Of a stretch of DNA of 14,454 nucleotides, positions 1 to 7,024 are shown piece by piece (within the stretch, counting starts at the first letter, position 1; each line of letters starts with the position of its first letter). The translations under genes were made by a program, and so were the position numbers. The notes under the pieces were generated by a model. That model was given only the letters and a program-made list of their open reading frames with translations. It did not search any database and was not told where the DNA came from. The stretch is from CAMCQY01 sp044370415. GTDB lineage: Bacteria; Planctomycetota; Planctomycetia; Pirellulales; UBA1268. The DNA is taken from positions 1 through 14,454 of the forward strand of contig JBILVO010000107.1 in the NCBI GenBank assembly GCA_044370415.1. The letters are read 5' to 3'.

Positions 1-1231
1 CGTGCCCGACCCCGCGGCCGTGGGCCAGCACATCGCCGACGCGGCCGAGGAGATGACGCGGCGCGGGCACGACGTGGTCGTATTCACGTCGGCACGCGGC
101 TACGACGACCCGTCGATCCGCTATCCCTCCCGCGAGATCCGTGGCGGCGTCCGCATCCGCCGGCTGCCGCTCTCCAGCTTCGGCAAGCGGAGCATCGCCG
201 TCCGTCTGCTGGCCCAGGCCATCTTCCTGGCCCAGGCCGTGGTGCTTGCGCTCCTGGGCCCGCGGCCGGCCGCCGTGGTCGTGAGCACGAGCCCGCCCTT
301 CGCGGGCCTCGCCGGCGTGCTGATCTCGCGGCTGCGCCGGATCCCGCTCACCTGGTGGGTGATGGATCTGAACCCCGATCAGATGATCGCCGCCGGCAGG
401 ATCGGCGCCACGTCGCTGCCGGCCCGCGTGTTCAGCTGGATCAATCGGGCGACGCTCCGGCAGGCGACGCACGTGATCGCGCTCGACCGCTTCATGCAGG
501 AGAGGCTCGAGCGGGTGCTCCCCGTGGCCGACACGATCACGGTCATCCCACCGTGGCCGCTCGACGACGTGAGCCCCCCGCTCCCGGGCGCCGCGGCGGA
601 CAGGCCGAGGAACGCCTTCCGTGCGGCCCACGGGCTCGACGATGCGTTCGTCGTCATGTATTCCGGCAATCACTCGGAGCAGAATCCGCTCACCACGCTG
701 CTGGAGGCCGCGCGGCAGCTGGCCGACGACCCGCGGCTGCGGTTCGTGTTCGTCGGCGGCGGCACCGGCAAGGCCGAGGTCGAGCGGCTCGTGCAGGCGG
801 GCGTGCCGAACGTGATGTCGCTCCCCTACCAGCCGCGGGAAACGCTCGGCACGAGCCTCGCCGCGGCCGACCTGCACGTGGTCAGCGTCGGCGATCGGAT
901 GGTGGGCATCGTCCACCCCTGCAAGATCTACGGCGCGATGGCCGTCGGCCGGCCGATCCTGCTGCTCGGCCCCGATCCGTGCCCCGCCGGCGAGCTCGTC
1001 CGGGCGGGAGACTGCGGCTGGCACGTCCGTCACGGCGACGTCGCCGCCACCGTGGCCGCGGTGCGGGCCGCGGCCTCCCTGCCCGAGGCCGACCTCCAGG
1101 CGATGGGGCGACGGGCGGCCGATGCCGTGGCCGGCCGCTGGTCCCGAGCCGCGCTCCGCGGAGCCGTCTGCGACCTGCTCGAGCCCGGCTCGCCCGACGC
1201 GTCGCCGGGCCGGACGAAGCCGCCGCGGTGA
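1..1231 (+). CDS. Glycosyltransferase family 4, WbuB/WcaI type, 5'-truncated by window edge
   Basis: This is probably a cytoplasmic, membrane-associated sugar transferase that adds one nucleotide-activated sugar to a lipid-linked polysaccharide intermediate. The frame is open from the first base. A GTG at 2 could be read as a start, but the first readable residues (PDPAAVGQH, then RRGHDVVVFTS) match the part of WbuB/WcaI-type GT4 enzymes that normally follows a short first beta strand, so the true start lies just upstream of the window. Visible marks are WWVMDLNPDQ around residues 118-127 (typical of this subfamily), the second Rossmann domain from about residue 215 (VVMYSGNHSEQNPL), GGGTGKAE, and HPCKIYGAMAVGRP near 305-317 in the nucleotide-binding region. 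The second Glu of the usual EX7E pattern is replaced by Gly here, which I recall as common in WcaI-like members. It is the only plus-strand gene and converges on the minus-strand operon. The exact sugar is unknown. Confidence 0.9.
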   Translation, partial: VPDPAAVGQHIADAAEEMTRRGHDVVVFTSARGYDDPSIRYPSREIRGGVRIRRLPLSSFGKRSIAVRLLAQAIFLAQAVVLALLGPRPAAVVVSTSPPFAGLAGVLISRLRRIPLTWWVMDLNPDQMIAAGRIGATSLPARVFSWINRATLRQATHVIALDRFMQERLERVLPVADTITVIPPWPLDDVSPPLPGAAADRPRNAFRAAHGLDDAFVVMYSGNHSEQNPLTTLLEAARQLADDPRLRFVFVGGGTGKAEVERLVQAGVPNVMSLPYQPRETLGTSLAAADLHVVSVGDRMVGIVHPCKIYGAMAVGRPILLLGPDPCPAGELVRAGDCGWHVRHGDVAATVAAVRAAASLPEADLQAMGRRAADAVAGRWSRAALRGAVCDLLEPGSPDASPGRTKPPR

Positions 1232-1286
1232 TCGCGAGACGTCGCGAGGCCGCAGGATCGACGTGTGCTGCAGACGCATGGGCTGG
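1232..1286. other. Convergent intergenic gap with weak hairpins
   Basis: These 55 bases separate the stop of the plus-strand glycosyltransferase from the stop of the WcaF-like gene. Right after the first stop, TCGCGA at 1232-1237 is repeated at 1242-1247; the hexamer is its own reverse complement, so it could form a 6-bp stem with a 4-base loop. A second possible stem lies inside the end of the upstream gene (GCCCGGC at 1183-1189 with GCCGGGC at 1204-1210). Neither is followed by a T-run on either strand, so I do not call an intrinsic terminator. A bidirectional transcription stop is expected here from the convergent layout only. Confidence 0.35.
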
Positions 1287-1958
1287 TCAGCCTGGCGGCG
1301 CCGCGACCCGCCGTCTGGAGACGATCTGGGCGGGATTGCCGGCCACCACGTCGTAGGCTCCGACACTGCGGCGGACGAAGGCCCGGGCCGCCACCACGGC
1401 CCCCTCGCCGATGGTGACGTCCATGCAGACGAAGGCCTCCGCGAAGAGAAACGCGCCCCGCTCGATCCGGATCGGCCCGGCGATGAGCCGCCGGTCCACG
1501 CTGTGGATGTCGTGGCTGGCCGCGCACAGCACCGTGCCGAAGCTCACCGTCGCCTCGGGGCCGACGGTGAGCGTCGCGACGTTGAGACAGTGCACGTCTG
1601 GCCCCAGGCAGGCGTCGTTCTCCATGACGAGATTCCAGGGCGCCCAGATGCGGGTGGTCGGATAGACCCGCGCGGTGGCCGCCAGCCGGGCCCCGAAGAG
1701 CCGCAGCAGGAACCGCCGCCACCCGAAGCAGGGCACCGGCGAGCAGCGAAACAGCGTGCTCGACACGATCCCCCAGGCCACCCGGCCGGCCTTGTTGGCC
1801 GACGTCAGCGGGTTCTGATAGTCGGCCTCGTAGAAGCGGCCGGGGCCGAGCACGCCCGCCGCCAGCACAGTGTCGCGCACCGCCTCTTCGTTCGCCGCCT
1901 CTTCGTTCGCCGTCAGGCGATTCGCAGCCACGTCATTCACAGCCGGATCGGTTCCCAT
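1287..1958 (-). CDS. WcaF-like hexapeptide-repeat acetyltransferase with N-terminal repeat extension
   Basis: This is a likely acetyl-CoA-dependent O-acetyltransferase modifying a sugar of the polysaccharide in the cytoplasm. Residues about 43-80 (YQNPLTSANKAGR, LFRCSP) match the N-terminus typical of colanic-acid WcaF-like proteins. From about residue 95 it shows left-handed beta-helix hexapeptide repeats (RIWAPWNLVMEND, LTVGPEATVSFG), the SHD segment at 148-150 with the probable catalytic His149, then VTIGEGAVVAARAFV and the closing VVAGNPAQIV. The family is about 180-220 residues; this one is 223 because of roughly 40 extra N-terminal residues carrying a duplicated A-N-E-E-A. I chose ATG at 1958, 9 bp after the previous stop; GTG at 1967, directly abutting that stop, is a real alternative. 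A GGGGTGA stretch upstream could serve either as a weak ribosome site. Last gene of the operon. The acceptor sugar cannot be read from sequence. Confidence 0.9.
   Translation of the reverse strand: MGTDPAVNDVAANRLTANEEAANEEAVRDTVLAAGVLGPGRFYEADYQNPLTSANKAGRVAWGIVSSTLFRCSPVPCFGWRRFLLRLFGARLAATARVYPTTRIWAPWNLVMENDACLGPDVHCLNVATLTVGPEATVSFGTVLCAASHDIHSVDRRLIAGPIRIERGAFLFAEAFVCMDVTIGEGAVVAARAFVRRSVGAYDVVAGNPAQIVSRRRVAAPPG
1881..1910. repeat. 15-bp perfect tandem duplication in WcaF-like N-terminus
   Basis: Two identical adjacent 15-bp copies, CGCCTCTTCGTTCGC on the plus strand, occupy 1881-1895 and 1896-1910. In the minus-strand gene each encodes A-N-E-E-A, with no change of frame. It sits in the non-conserved extension before the beta-helix. 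Confidence 0.9.
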
Positions 1959-1967
1959 GTGCCGCAC

Positions 1968-3212
1968 TCACCCCGGGGACGATTCCCGCGGACGGTAGTC
2001 GAACCAGGTCTTGAACGCCAGCCAATGCTTCTCGTACGCATGCCACGAGACGAACGCCACGCCGAAGCAGGCGGCGACGAACGCCGTCATGAAAAGCAGG
2101 TTGCCGCCGAGCTCAGACCCCACCGCCGCCTGGAGCGACGCGGCGGGCACGAGCCGCTCGACCGGCCCCAGGAGCAGGCTGTGGAAGAGGTACATGCCAT
2201 AACTGTACTTCCCGGCCGTGCGCAGCAGTGGGTGCTCGAGCACCCGGGACCACGGACTGCGGCGGGATGGATCGGCGACCTGCGCCACCACGCAGGCCGT
2301 CAGCAGGCCGACCGCCGAGACGCCGAAGACGACGGCCGGACGGTCGGTGAACTCGAGCCCGCCCCGCCAGACGGCCAGGCCAGCCAGCAGCCCCAGCGCC
2401 AACCACACGCCACGACGGGCGAGGACGAGCCGCCGCGCCGCATCGCCCCCCTCCCGCACGGCGATCGCCACGAGCCCGCCCAACGCCAGACCGTCGAGGC
2501 GGCAGGGTGTCGGGAAGTAGATGGCGCCCGGACGCTGGTCCGCCAGCCACAGCGCCACCCGCAGGCCCAGCGAGACCGCGATGCACGCGAGGCAGGCCAC
2601 CCGCAGCCGCCGCGGCCCTAGGGCAAACACGACGAGCGGCCAGACGAGATAGAACTGCTCCTCGACGGCGAGCGACCAGAGGTGCGTGAGGTCGAGCCAG
2701 TCGGCAAAGGCCCACACCTTGCGGTGGTACACCCAGCCGAGGTTGGTCAGGTGCGTCCACAGCCAGGCCTGACGGGCCTGGATCGTCCGCAGGCCCTCGC
2801 TCTCGAACGGCACGAACCGCGGCAGCACGAAGAACACCACCGCCAGCATGAGGTAGTAGACCGGCATGATCCGCAGGATCCGCCGCGCGTAGAAGTTGAG
2901 GAAGTACCGCGGCCCGCCCCGCGTGTCGAGCAGGATGCCGGTGATCAGGAATCCCGACAGCACGAAGAACACGTCCACCCCCAGCCAGCCGACCCGCGGC
3001 ACGCCCGCCAGCCAGGCACCCGCCGGCTGCTCCCAGCGAAGCATGATCGCGCAGTGAAAGAGCATCACGCCGAGGATCGCCACGCCCCGCAGGCCGTCGA
3101 GCGCCGGCACGTGCCGGCTCGCCACGCCCGGGATCGTCGGATCCGGCACGAGCGCGGACGACGCCTCGTCTGCCGCGGCGAGGGCTCGTGGTTCGATGGT
3201 GCGTGAATCCAT
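1968..3212 (-). CDS. Acyltransferase family 3 (OafA/YrhL-like) membrane O-acyltransferase
   Basis: This is an integral-membrane enzyme predicted to move an acyl group, usually acetyl, from a cytoplasmic donor onto a polysaccharide sugar. The family signatures are in order: ALDGLRGVAILGVMLFH at about 37-53 with the conserved His53, GVDVFFVLSGFLITGIL at 78-93, RRILRIMPVYY at 110-120, LAVEEQFYLVWP at 181-192, CRLDGLALGG at 237-246 and KYSYGMYLFH at 335-344. About ten hydrophobic segments follow one another, and the 414 residues fit the transmembrane core without an added SGNH domain. The open frame runs upstream to 3530, but that part overlaps the preceding gene and looks like low-complexity shadow sequence, so I chose ATG at 3212, placing the DGLRG motif near residue 40. 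No strong ribosome site is visible. It follows the GT2 gene by 32 bp and precedes the acetyltransferase by 9 bp. Confidence 0.93.
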   Translation of the reverse strand: MDSRTIEPRALAAADEASSALVPDPTIPGVASRHVPALDGLRGVAILGVMLFHCAIMLRWEQPAGAWLAGVPRVGWLGVDVFFVLSGFLITGILLDTRGGPRYFLNFYARRILRIMPVYYLMLAVVFFVLPRFVPFESEGLRTIQARQAWLWTHLTNLGWVYHRKVWAFADWLDLTHLWSLAVEEQFYLVWPLVVFALGPRRLRVACLACIAVSLGLRVALWLADQRPGAIYFPTPCRLDGLALGGLVAIAVREGGDAARRLVLARRGVWLALGLLAGLAVWRGGLEFTDRPAVVFGVSAVGLLTACVVAQVADPSRRSPWSRVLEHPLLRTAGKYSYGMYLFHSLLLGPVERLVPAASLQAAVGSELGGNLLFMTAFVAACFGVAFVSWHAYEKHWLAFKTWFDYRPRESSPG

Positions 3213-3244
3213 GATTCCGGAATGCGGGCCCTTGCAACGCCCGG

Positions 3245-4210
3245 TCAGCCAACGCGTCTCGGCAGCGAGAGCTCGTACACCTTCGCCCGCACGTCCGCGA
3301 TGTAGTTGGCGCGGATGCGGCTGGCGATGAAGCCCCGGCGGCCCTCGAGGAACCCGCCGCGAAACAGGTAGTGGTAGAGGAACCAGAGCAGGGGCTCGCC
3401 CGGCGTCCGCACCGCCACATACTTGAGAAAGCGCCGCCGCTCCTGGGCGTTGCCGAAGAGCCGGGCCCGGACCCGCTCCTGCCCCCATCTGCCGGTTTCG
3501 AGAAAGCGGTGCCGCATGCGGGCCTCCCACGTGGAGTAGGCGTTGTGCCGCGCGACGTAGGCCTCCAGGCTCTTGAAGTCGTCGTGGATCACCGGCGTCG
3601 CCAGCCTGCCGATCGAGCCGTCGACGATGACCCGCTCATGCACCTCCATATCGAGCCGGTCGTCGGCGTCGTACGAGAGCCGTTCGAACCGCGCGCGATG
3701 CCGGTCGATCAGCAGCACGGCGTCGAACGAGAACCCGCCGCAGCGGAACCGCCGGCCCAGGAAGTGGAAGCCCTTGCGGATGAAGTAGGCCTGATGCGCC
3801 GGCGGCCCCGCCAGCACGGCCGTGATCTCCTTCCAGAGCGCCGGCGGCACCTGCTCGTCGGCGTCGAGCAGGAGCACCCAGTCGGTGTCGAACGCGAGCG
3901 TGTCGAGCGCCCACTGCCGCTTCTTCGGCTTGCCCGGCTCGAAGCGGAACTGATGCACCTCCGCCCCCGCGGCCTCCGCGATGGCCGCCGTCCCGTCGGC
4001 CGAGCCGGAGTCGACGACGACGATCCTGCGCGCGGGAGCGGCCGACGCCACACAGCGGGCGATGTTCGCCTGCTCGTCGCGGGCCGCGACGAGCACGGTG
4101 ACGGCGACGCTGCCCGGTGCCGGCATGCCCGCCGCCGTCGCGCCCTCCGGATGCGCCGCCTGATGTGGCGCCTCGTGTGAGGCCTGGTATGGCGTCCGGC
4201 GCGGGTTCAT
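3245..4210 (-). CDS. Glycosyltransferase family 2 (WaaE/KdtX-like) with histidine-rich N-terminal repeats
   Basis: A GT-A fold sugar transferase. Recognisable elements from ATG 4210 are VTVLVAARDEQANIARC at 38-53, VVVDSGSADGT at 64-74, KKRQWALD at 96-103 and the metal/nucleotide-binding LLLDADEQV at 113-121. Later come FHFLGRRFRCGGF near 148-160, EVHERVIVDGSIGRL at 189-203 and HDDFKS at 209-214. Several of these are also seen in WaaE/KdtX-like GT2 proteins. The C-terminus (LWFLYHYLFRGGFLEGRRGF, about 275-294) is amphipathic and may touch the membrane. Three starts compete: GTG at 4231, ATG at 4210 and ATG at 4126. The last would drop the repeat tract and give a conventional GT2 N-terminus (MPAPGSVAVTVL). 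None has a well-placed Shine-Dalgarno sequence. Sugar specificity is unknown. Confidence 0.9.
   Translation of the reverse strand: MNPRRTPYQASHEAPHQAAHPEGATAAGMPAPGSVAVTVLVAARDEQANIARCVASAAPARRIVVVDSGSADGTAAIAEAAGAEVHQFRFEPGKPKKRQWALDTLAFDTDWVLLLDADEQVPPALWKEITAVLAGPPAHQAYFIRKGFHFLGRRFRCGGFSFDAVLLIDRHRARFERLSYDADDRLDMEVHERVIVDGSIGRLATPVIHDDFKSLEAYVARHNAYSTWEARMRHRFLETGRWGQERVRARLFGNAQERRRFLKYVAVRTPGEPLLWFLYHYLFRGGFLEGRRGFIASRIRANYIADVRAKVYELSLPRRVG
4146..4193. repeat. Degenerate 12-bp tandem repeat at the GT2 5' end
   Basis: Three adjacent 12-bp units, GCCTGATGTGGC (4158-4169), GCCTCGTGTGAG (4170-4181) and GCCTGGTATGGC (4182-4193), are preceded by a poorer copy at 4146-4157 matching about 8 of 12 bases. 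Read on the minus strand they give a four-residue periodicity: YQAS, HEAP, HQAA, HPEG. Whether they are translated depends on which start is used. Confidence 0.75.
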
Positions 4211-4241
4211 GTCTGGATCGTGGTGCGGCACGTGCGTTCCG

Positions 4242-5378
4242 TCAGCCCGTCTTGCGGGCCCCCATCGCCATGAAGGGCTTCTCGAAGCAGAGGAACAGCG
4301 GCACGCAGAGGGCGACGATCACCGCGATGAAGGCCGCGAGTTGCCCGAGCAGCGTGACGGCGGCCGGCAGCCCCTGCGGCGTCATCCGCACGAGGAACGG
4401 CCCGAACACCGACTTGATGTAGGGGTGGTAGAGATAGATCGTGTAGCACATGCCGCCGATGACGACGAGGGCGGGCACCGACATGAGCCGCGCGTGGATG
4501 CGGCCGTGCAGTGCCGAGAAGCACAGCCCGCCGCAGGCGAGCGGCAGGAGGTATGCCCGGAGCACCGGATGCTGCTCGAGCAGCGGCACCGCGACGAGGC
4601 ACGGGATCGCCAGGGCGTCGGCGGCGCGGCTGCGGTCGCCGCGGTCACCCCCCCGGGCATACCAGTCGGCGAGGGCGAATCCCATGAGGAAGTACTGCAG
4701 GTAGCAGGCGAGGGTGAGCTTGCAGGGCTGCGGGATTCCCTCGGTCATGGTGAGGAGGCAGGTGAGCGTCGAGCCGAGCGCCAGGCCGGCGCCGAGCGCC
4801 GTGGCCCGCGCCGCGGCGCTCGGCAGCGAGAAGACGCCCGCCAGGAGCGGCGCGAGCACGTAGAACTGCACCTCGATCTCGAGCGACCAGGCCACGAAGT
4901 TGATGCTGCTGCCCTCGCCGTAGACGAGGTTGTGGCAGTAGGCGAGGCTCGCCAGCAGGTGCGGCAGCAGTTCGTCGAGCGCGACCTTGCCCAGCCCCAC
5001 CAGCACCGCCGACAACAGCAGCATGTTGATGATGTAGGGCGGCTCGAGCCGCGTCAGACGGCGGAGGAAATACCGCCGCAGGCTCACGGATGGCGCGCCC
5101 CCCGTGGCCGCCCGCGCGAAGGGCAGCCCCAGCACGAATCCACTGATCACGAAGAACAGCTCCACGCCGGAATGCCCCGATCGGGCGAGGGCCGCGACCC
5201 ACGTGGACGCGGCGGCGGCGGCCTGCGGGTTGCGGGCCGGCGTCGACAGGTAGCCTGCGCAGTGGAACACCAGCACCGCCACGACCGCGTAGAACCGCAG
5301 CCCGTCGATCTGCGGGATGAAGGCGTTCGACGCGGTGCGTCGCCGCAGGAGCGCGATCAGCCCGTGCCACCAGCTCAT
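4242..5378 (-). CDS. Acyltransferase family 3 membrane protein (second copy)
   Basis: This is an integral-membrane O-acyltransferase of the same superfamily as the one at 1968-3212 but clearly not a recent duplicate. Signatures are IDGLRFYAVVAVLVFHCAGYL at 23-43 (split here as IDGLR and FH38-39), GVELFFVISGFVLGLPFA at 71-88, RRYFLRRLTRLEPPY at 101-115, WSLEIEVQFYVLAPLL at 164-179, and a late YTIYLYHPY at 312-320. The 378 residues contain about ten hydrophobic spans and no extra domain. The frame extends upstream to 5771, but that part lies over the VanZ-like gene and has no membrane character. ATG 5378 overlaps the VanZ stop as ATGA and has GAGG 8 bases upstream, which fixes the start. The likely role is acylating a sugar of the polymer or its lipid-linked unit; acceptor and acyl group are unknown. 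Confidence 0.92.
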   Translation of the reverse strand: MSWWHGLIALLRRRTASNAFIPQIDGLRFYAVVAVLVFHCAGYLSTPARNPQAAAAASTWVAALARSGHSGVELFFVISGFVLGLPFARAATGGAPSVSLRRYFLRRLTRLEPPYIINMLLLSAVLVGLGKVALDELLPHLLASLAYCHNLVYGEGSSINFVAWSLEIEVQFYVLAPLLAGVFSLPSAAARATALGAGLALGSTLTCLLTMTEGIPQPCKLTLACYLQYFLMGFALADWYARGGDRGDRSRAADALAIPCLVAVPLLEQHPVLRAYLLPLACGGLCFSALHGRIHARLMSVPALVVIGGMCYTIYLYHPYIKSVFGPFLVRMTPQGLPAAVTLLGQLAAFIAVIVALCVPLFLCFEKPFMAMGARKTG

Positions 5379-5857
5379 GGCGACGGCCTCGTCGTCGCCG
5401 GCCCATCCGCGGCGCGGCGGAGCGTCGTGCGCACGCGGTCTGCAGCCACCGCGACCGCCAGGCCGACGGCCAGGCCGACCAGGTCGTGGCACCAGTCGAG
5501 GAACTCCGCGCCGCGGCCGAAGAGCGGCTGCGTGAACTCGTCCAGGAAGGCCCAGCAGGCGAGCGCGACGAACAGACGGATGACGCCGTCGCCCGTCCGT
5601 CCGGCGGCAAACGCGATCCCCGCGAGCAGGCCGAGGACACCGTAGGCCACGAGGTGCATCGTCTTGTCGGGCTCGAGGGGGCTGATCCGGCCGACCGTCT
5701 CGAGGTAGGCGGGATCGACCCGCGGCACGTGCGTCGCCACCGTCAGCGCGGCCAGATAGGCCCAAAAGCACGCCGTCGCCACGCCACGCACGACACGTCC
5801 GGCACGCGAGCCTGCGACGCCGTGCGTCGAACCGAGCGGGGCGGTGCCGTCGTGCAT
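5375..5857 (-). CDS. VanZ-like family small membrane protein
   Basis: A 160-residue membrane protein with the VanZ-like pattern: a first hydrophobic span at about 24-42, then ATHVPRVDP, DKTMHLVAYGVLGLLAG at 64-80 with the conserved Asp-Lys and His68, a third span at 91-105, DEFTQPLFGRGAEFLD at 106-121 carrying the conserved Asp-Glu, Gln and Arg, and a final Gly-rich span (DLVGLAVGLAVAVAAD, 125-140). VanZ is known for low-level teicoplanin resistance, but most members have no established biochemical role and many sit in polysaccharide loci. I therefore infer only a membrane function linked to the polymer. I chose ATG 5857, 4 bp after the preceding stop, with GGAG about 11 bases upstream; a GTG at 5893 would overlap the upstream gene. 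Its stop overlaps the next start (ATGA), implying coupled translation with the acyltransferase. Confidence 0.9.
   Translation of the reverse strand: MHDGTAPLGSTHGVAGSRAGRVVRGVATACFWAYLAALTVATHVPRVDPAYLETVGRISPLEPDKTMHLVAYGVLGLLAGIAFAAGRTGDGVIRLFVALACWAFLDEFTQPLFGRGAEFLDWCHDLVGLAVGLAVAVAADRVRTTLRRAADGPATTRPSP
5387..5390 (-). promoter_or_regulatory. Ribosome binding site of the acyltransferase at 4242-5378
   Basis: GAGG on the minus strand, 8 bases before ATG 5378 and inside the end of the VanZ-like gene, supports that start over longer in-frame alternatives. Confidence 0.55.
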
Positions 5858-5861
5858 GCCG

Positions 5862-7001
5862 TCAGGTCTCCACGAACGACGGCGCGACGCCACCGCCCGC
5901 CAGCCATCGATACAGCGCCTCGTACTGCATCGCCACCCGGTCCCAGGTGAGCTCCGACCGCGCGTAGTCCCAGCCGCGCCGGCCCATGGCCGCCAGCGTA
6001 TCGGGTGTCATCGCCACGGCCTCCCGCAGGGCCGTGGCCAACGGCTCCGCGCCGGGCGGGATCCACCAGCCGCAGCCCCGGGCGGGAAGCTGGCTCCACG
6101 GCGTGCCGGTGGTGGTGATGACGGGCACGCCGCGTGCCAGTGCCTCCGCCACGACCAGGCCGAAGTTCTCGGAGAGCGACGGCAGGATGAAGAGGTCGGC
6201 CTCACGGAACAGCCGCTCCTTGGCAGCGCCGTGCACCGATCCCGCGAAGCGGACGGAGTCGCCGACGTCCCGCGCGAGCGGCTCGAGCGTCGCACGGTGC
6301 CCGCCGTCGTCAGGCCCGGCGATCACGAGCCGCCACCCCGGCGGCCGCACGCTCCCCCACGCCGCCAGGAGATCCTCGACCCGCTTCCCCGGGTGCAACC
6401 GCGATAGGAAGAGCGCGGTGCGGGCCGCGCCATGCGGCGCCTCAGGCGGCAACTCAGGCGGCAACTCGGGCACATCCACGCCGTGCGGGATCACCGCGAT
6501 CGGCTGCCGCAGCCCGCGGTCGCGGATGTAGCCGGCCTCCGCGGCCGCCGACGCGTGGAAGACGTCCGCCTCTGCCGACGAACGCCGCTCGTAGGCGGTC
6601 CACGCCGCCCGCTTGCGGTACGGTCGCATCCGCAGCGCCCAGGGATGGAGCATTCCGTGGGGACTCACGACCCGCCTGCACCCGCGGAGCCGCTGCCGGC
6701 CCGCGCAGGCGATCGAGGGATACTGCCACAGCCCATGCTGGTGCACGACCGCATCCGCGGCCGTCGGCAGGAGCGTTTGCAGGTCTGGACCGTAGCAGAA
6801 GAACGCCGGGCCGCGGTACGACCACCGCCGGTGGTCCACGTTGGGAATCGACCACTCCGCGGCGTCCGCCGCCGCCGCGGGCGCCGCGTAGAGGAGCCGC
6901 ACGTCGAGACTGTCACGGCGGCCGAGGTGGTCGACGATCCCGCGGATCGACGCGAACACGCCGCCCGCCGCGACCCCGCCGGCGGTCGTGACGTGGCACA
7001 C
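5862..7001 (-). CDS. Glycosyltransferase family 4 with LPPE linker repeat
   Basis: This is a retaining GT-B sugar transferase, 379 residues. The N-terminal domain begins with CHVTTAGGVAAGGV, a glycine-rich first loop. It continues with VVSPHGMLHPWAL at 111-123, a motif of GT4 enzymes in exopolysaccharide loci, and IAVIPHGVDVPE at 168-179 at the domain junction. The second domain has TALFLSRLHPGKR at 195-207 with Arg201 and Lys206, the usual donor-phosphate-binding positions, and a complete EX7E motif at Glu278-Glu286 (SENFGLVVAEALA). The frame is open far upstream, but the start is set by GTG 7001: it has GAGGA five bases upstream, begins just before the first beta strand, and lies 23 bp after the previous stop. 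A short proline/glutamate repeat sits between the two domains. The stop is 4 bp before the VanZ-like start. Donor and acceptor are unknown. Confidence 0.92.
   Translation of the reverse strand: MCHVTTAGGVAAGGVFASIRGIVDHLGRRDSLDVRLLYAAPAAAADAAEWSIPNVDHRRWSYRGPAFFCYGPDLQTLLPTAADAVVHQHGLWQYPSIACAGRQRLRGCRRVVSPHGMLHPWALRMRPYRKRAAWTAYERRSSAEADVFHASAAAEAGYIRDRGLRQPIAVIPHGVDVPELPPELPPEAPHGAARTALFLSRLHPGKRVEDLLAAWGSVRPPGWRLVIAGPDDGGHRATLEPLARDVGDSVRFAGSVHGAAKERLFREADLFILPSLSENFGLVVAEALARGVPVITTTGTPWSQLPARGCGWWIPPGAEPLATALREAVAMTPDTLAAMGRRGWDYARSELTWDRVAMQYEALYRWLAGGGVAPSFVET
6441..6476. repeat. 12-bp in-frame tandem repeat in GT4 interdomain linker
   Basis: CTCAGGCGGCAA is present as two perfect adjacent copies (6441-6452, 6453-6464) followed by a weaker unit at 6465-6476. 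The minus strand reads L-P-P-E per unit, giving VPELPPELPPEAP at about residues 177-189, just after the N-terminal domain. Confidence 0.85.
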
Positions 7002-7006
7002 CTGCG

Positions 7007-7011
7007 TCCTC
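7007..7011 (-). promoter_or_regulatory. Ribosome binding site deciding GTG 7001
   Basis: GAGGA on the minus strand lies 5 bases before GTG 7001 in the 23-bp gap after the preceding gene. No ATG is found near the first beta strand, so this site decides the start of the GT4 at 5862-7001. Confidence 0.65.
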
Positions 7012-7024
7012 GCAGCCGCCGCGC

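Noticed and set aside
1232..1247. Intrinsic terminator at the convergent junction
   Set aside because: The stem is short, built from a self-palindromic hexamer, and lacks a T-run on either strand.
1122..2621. Long plus-strand open frame of about 499 codons opposite the acetyltransferase and acyltransferase genes
   Set aside because: It is low-complexity Arg/His/Pro/Gln sequence with no domain and lies antisense to two recognisable genes; typical of a GC-rich shadow frame.
3213..3530. N-terminal extension of the acyltransferase at 1968-3212
   Set aside because: It overlaps the conserved C-terminus of the GT2 gene and contains no membrane or domain signal.
4209..5645. Plus-strand open frame of about 478 codons
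   Set aside because: Antisense to the acyltransferase and VanZ-like genes, biased composition, no motif.
5379..5771. N-terminal extension of the acyltransferase at 4242-5378
   Set aside because: It lies over the VanZ-like gene; the ATGA overlap and GAGG at 5387-5390 support the shorter form.
5375..5857. Glycopeptide resistance gene
   Set aside because: VanZ-like similarity alone does not show resistance; no vanR/S/H/A/X-type neighbours are present and the context is polysaccharide synthesis.
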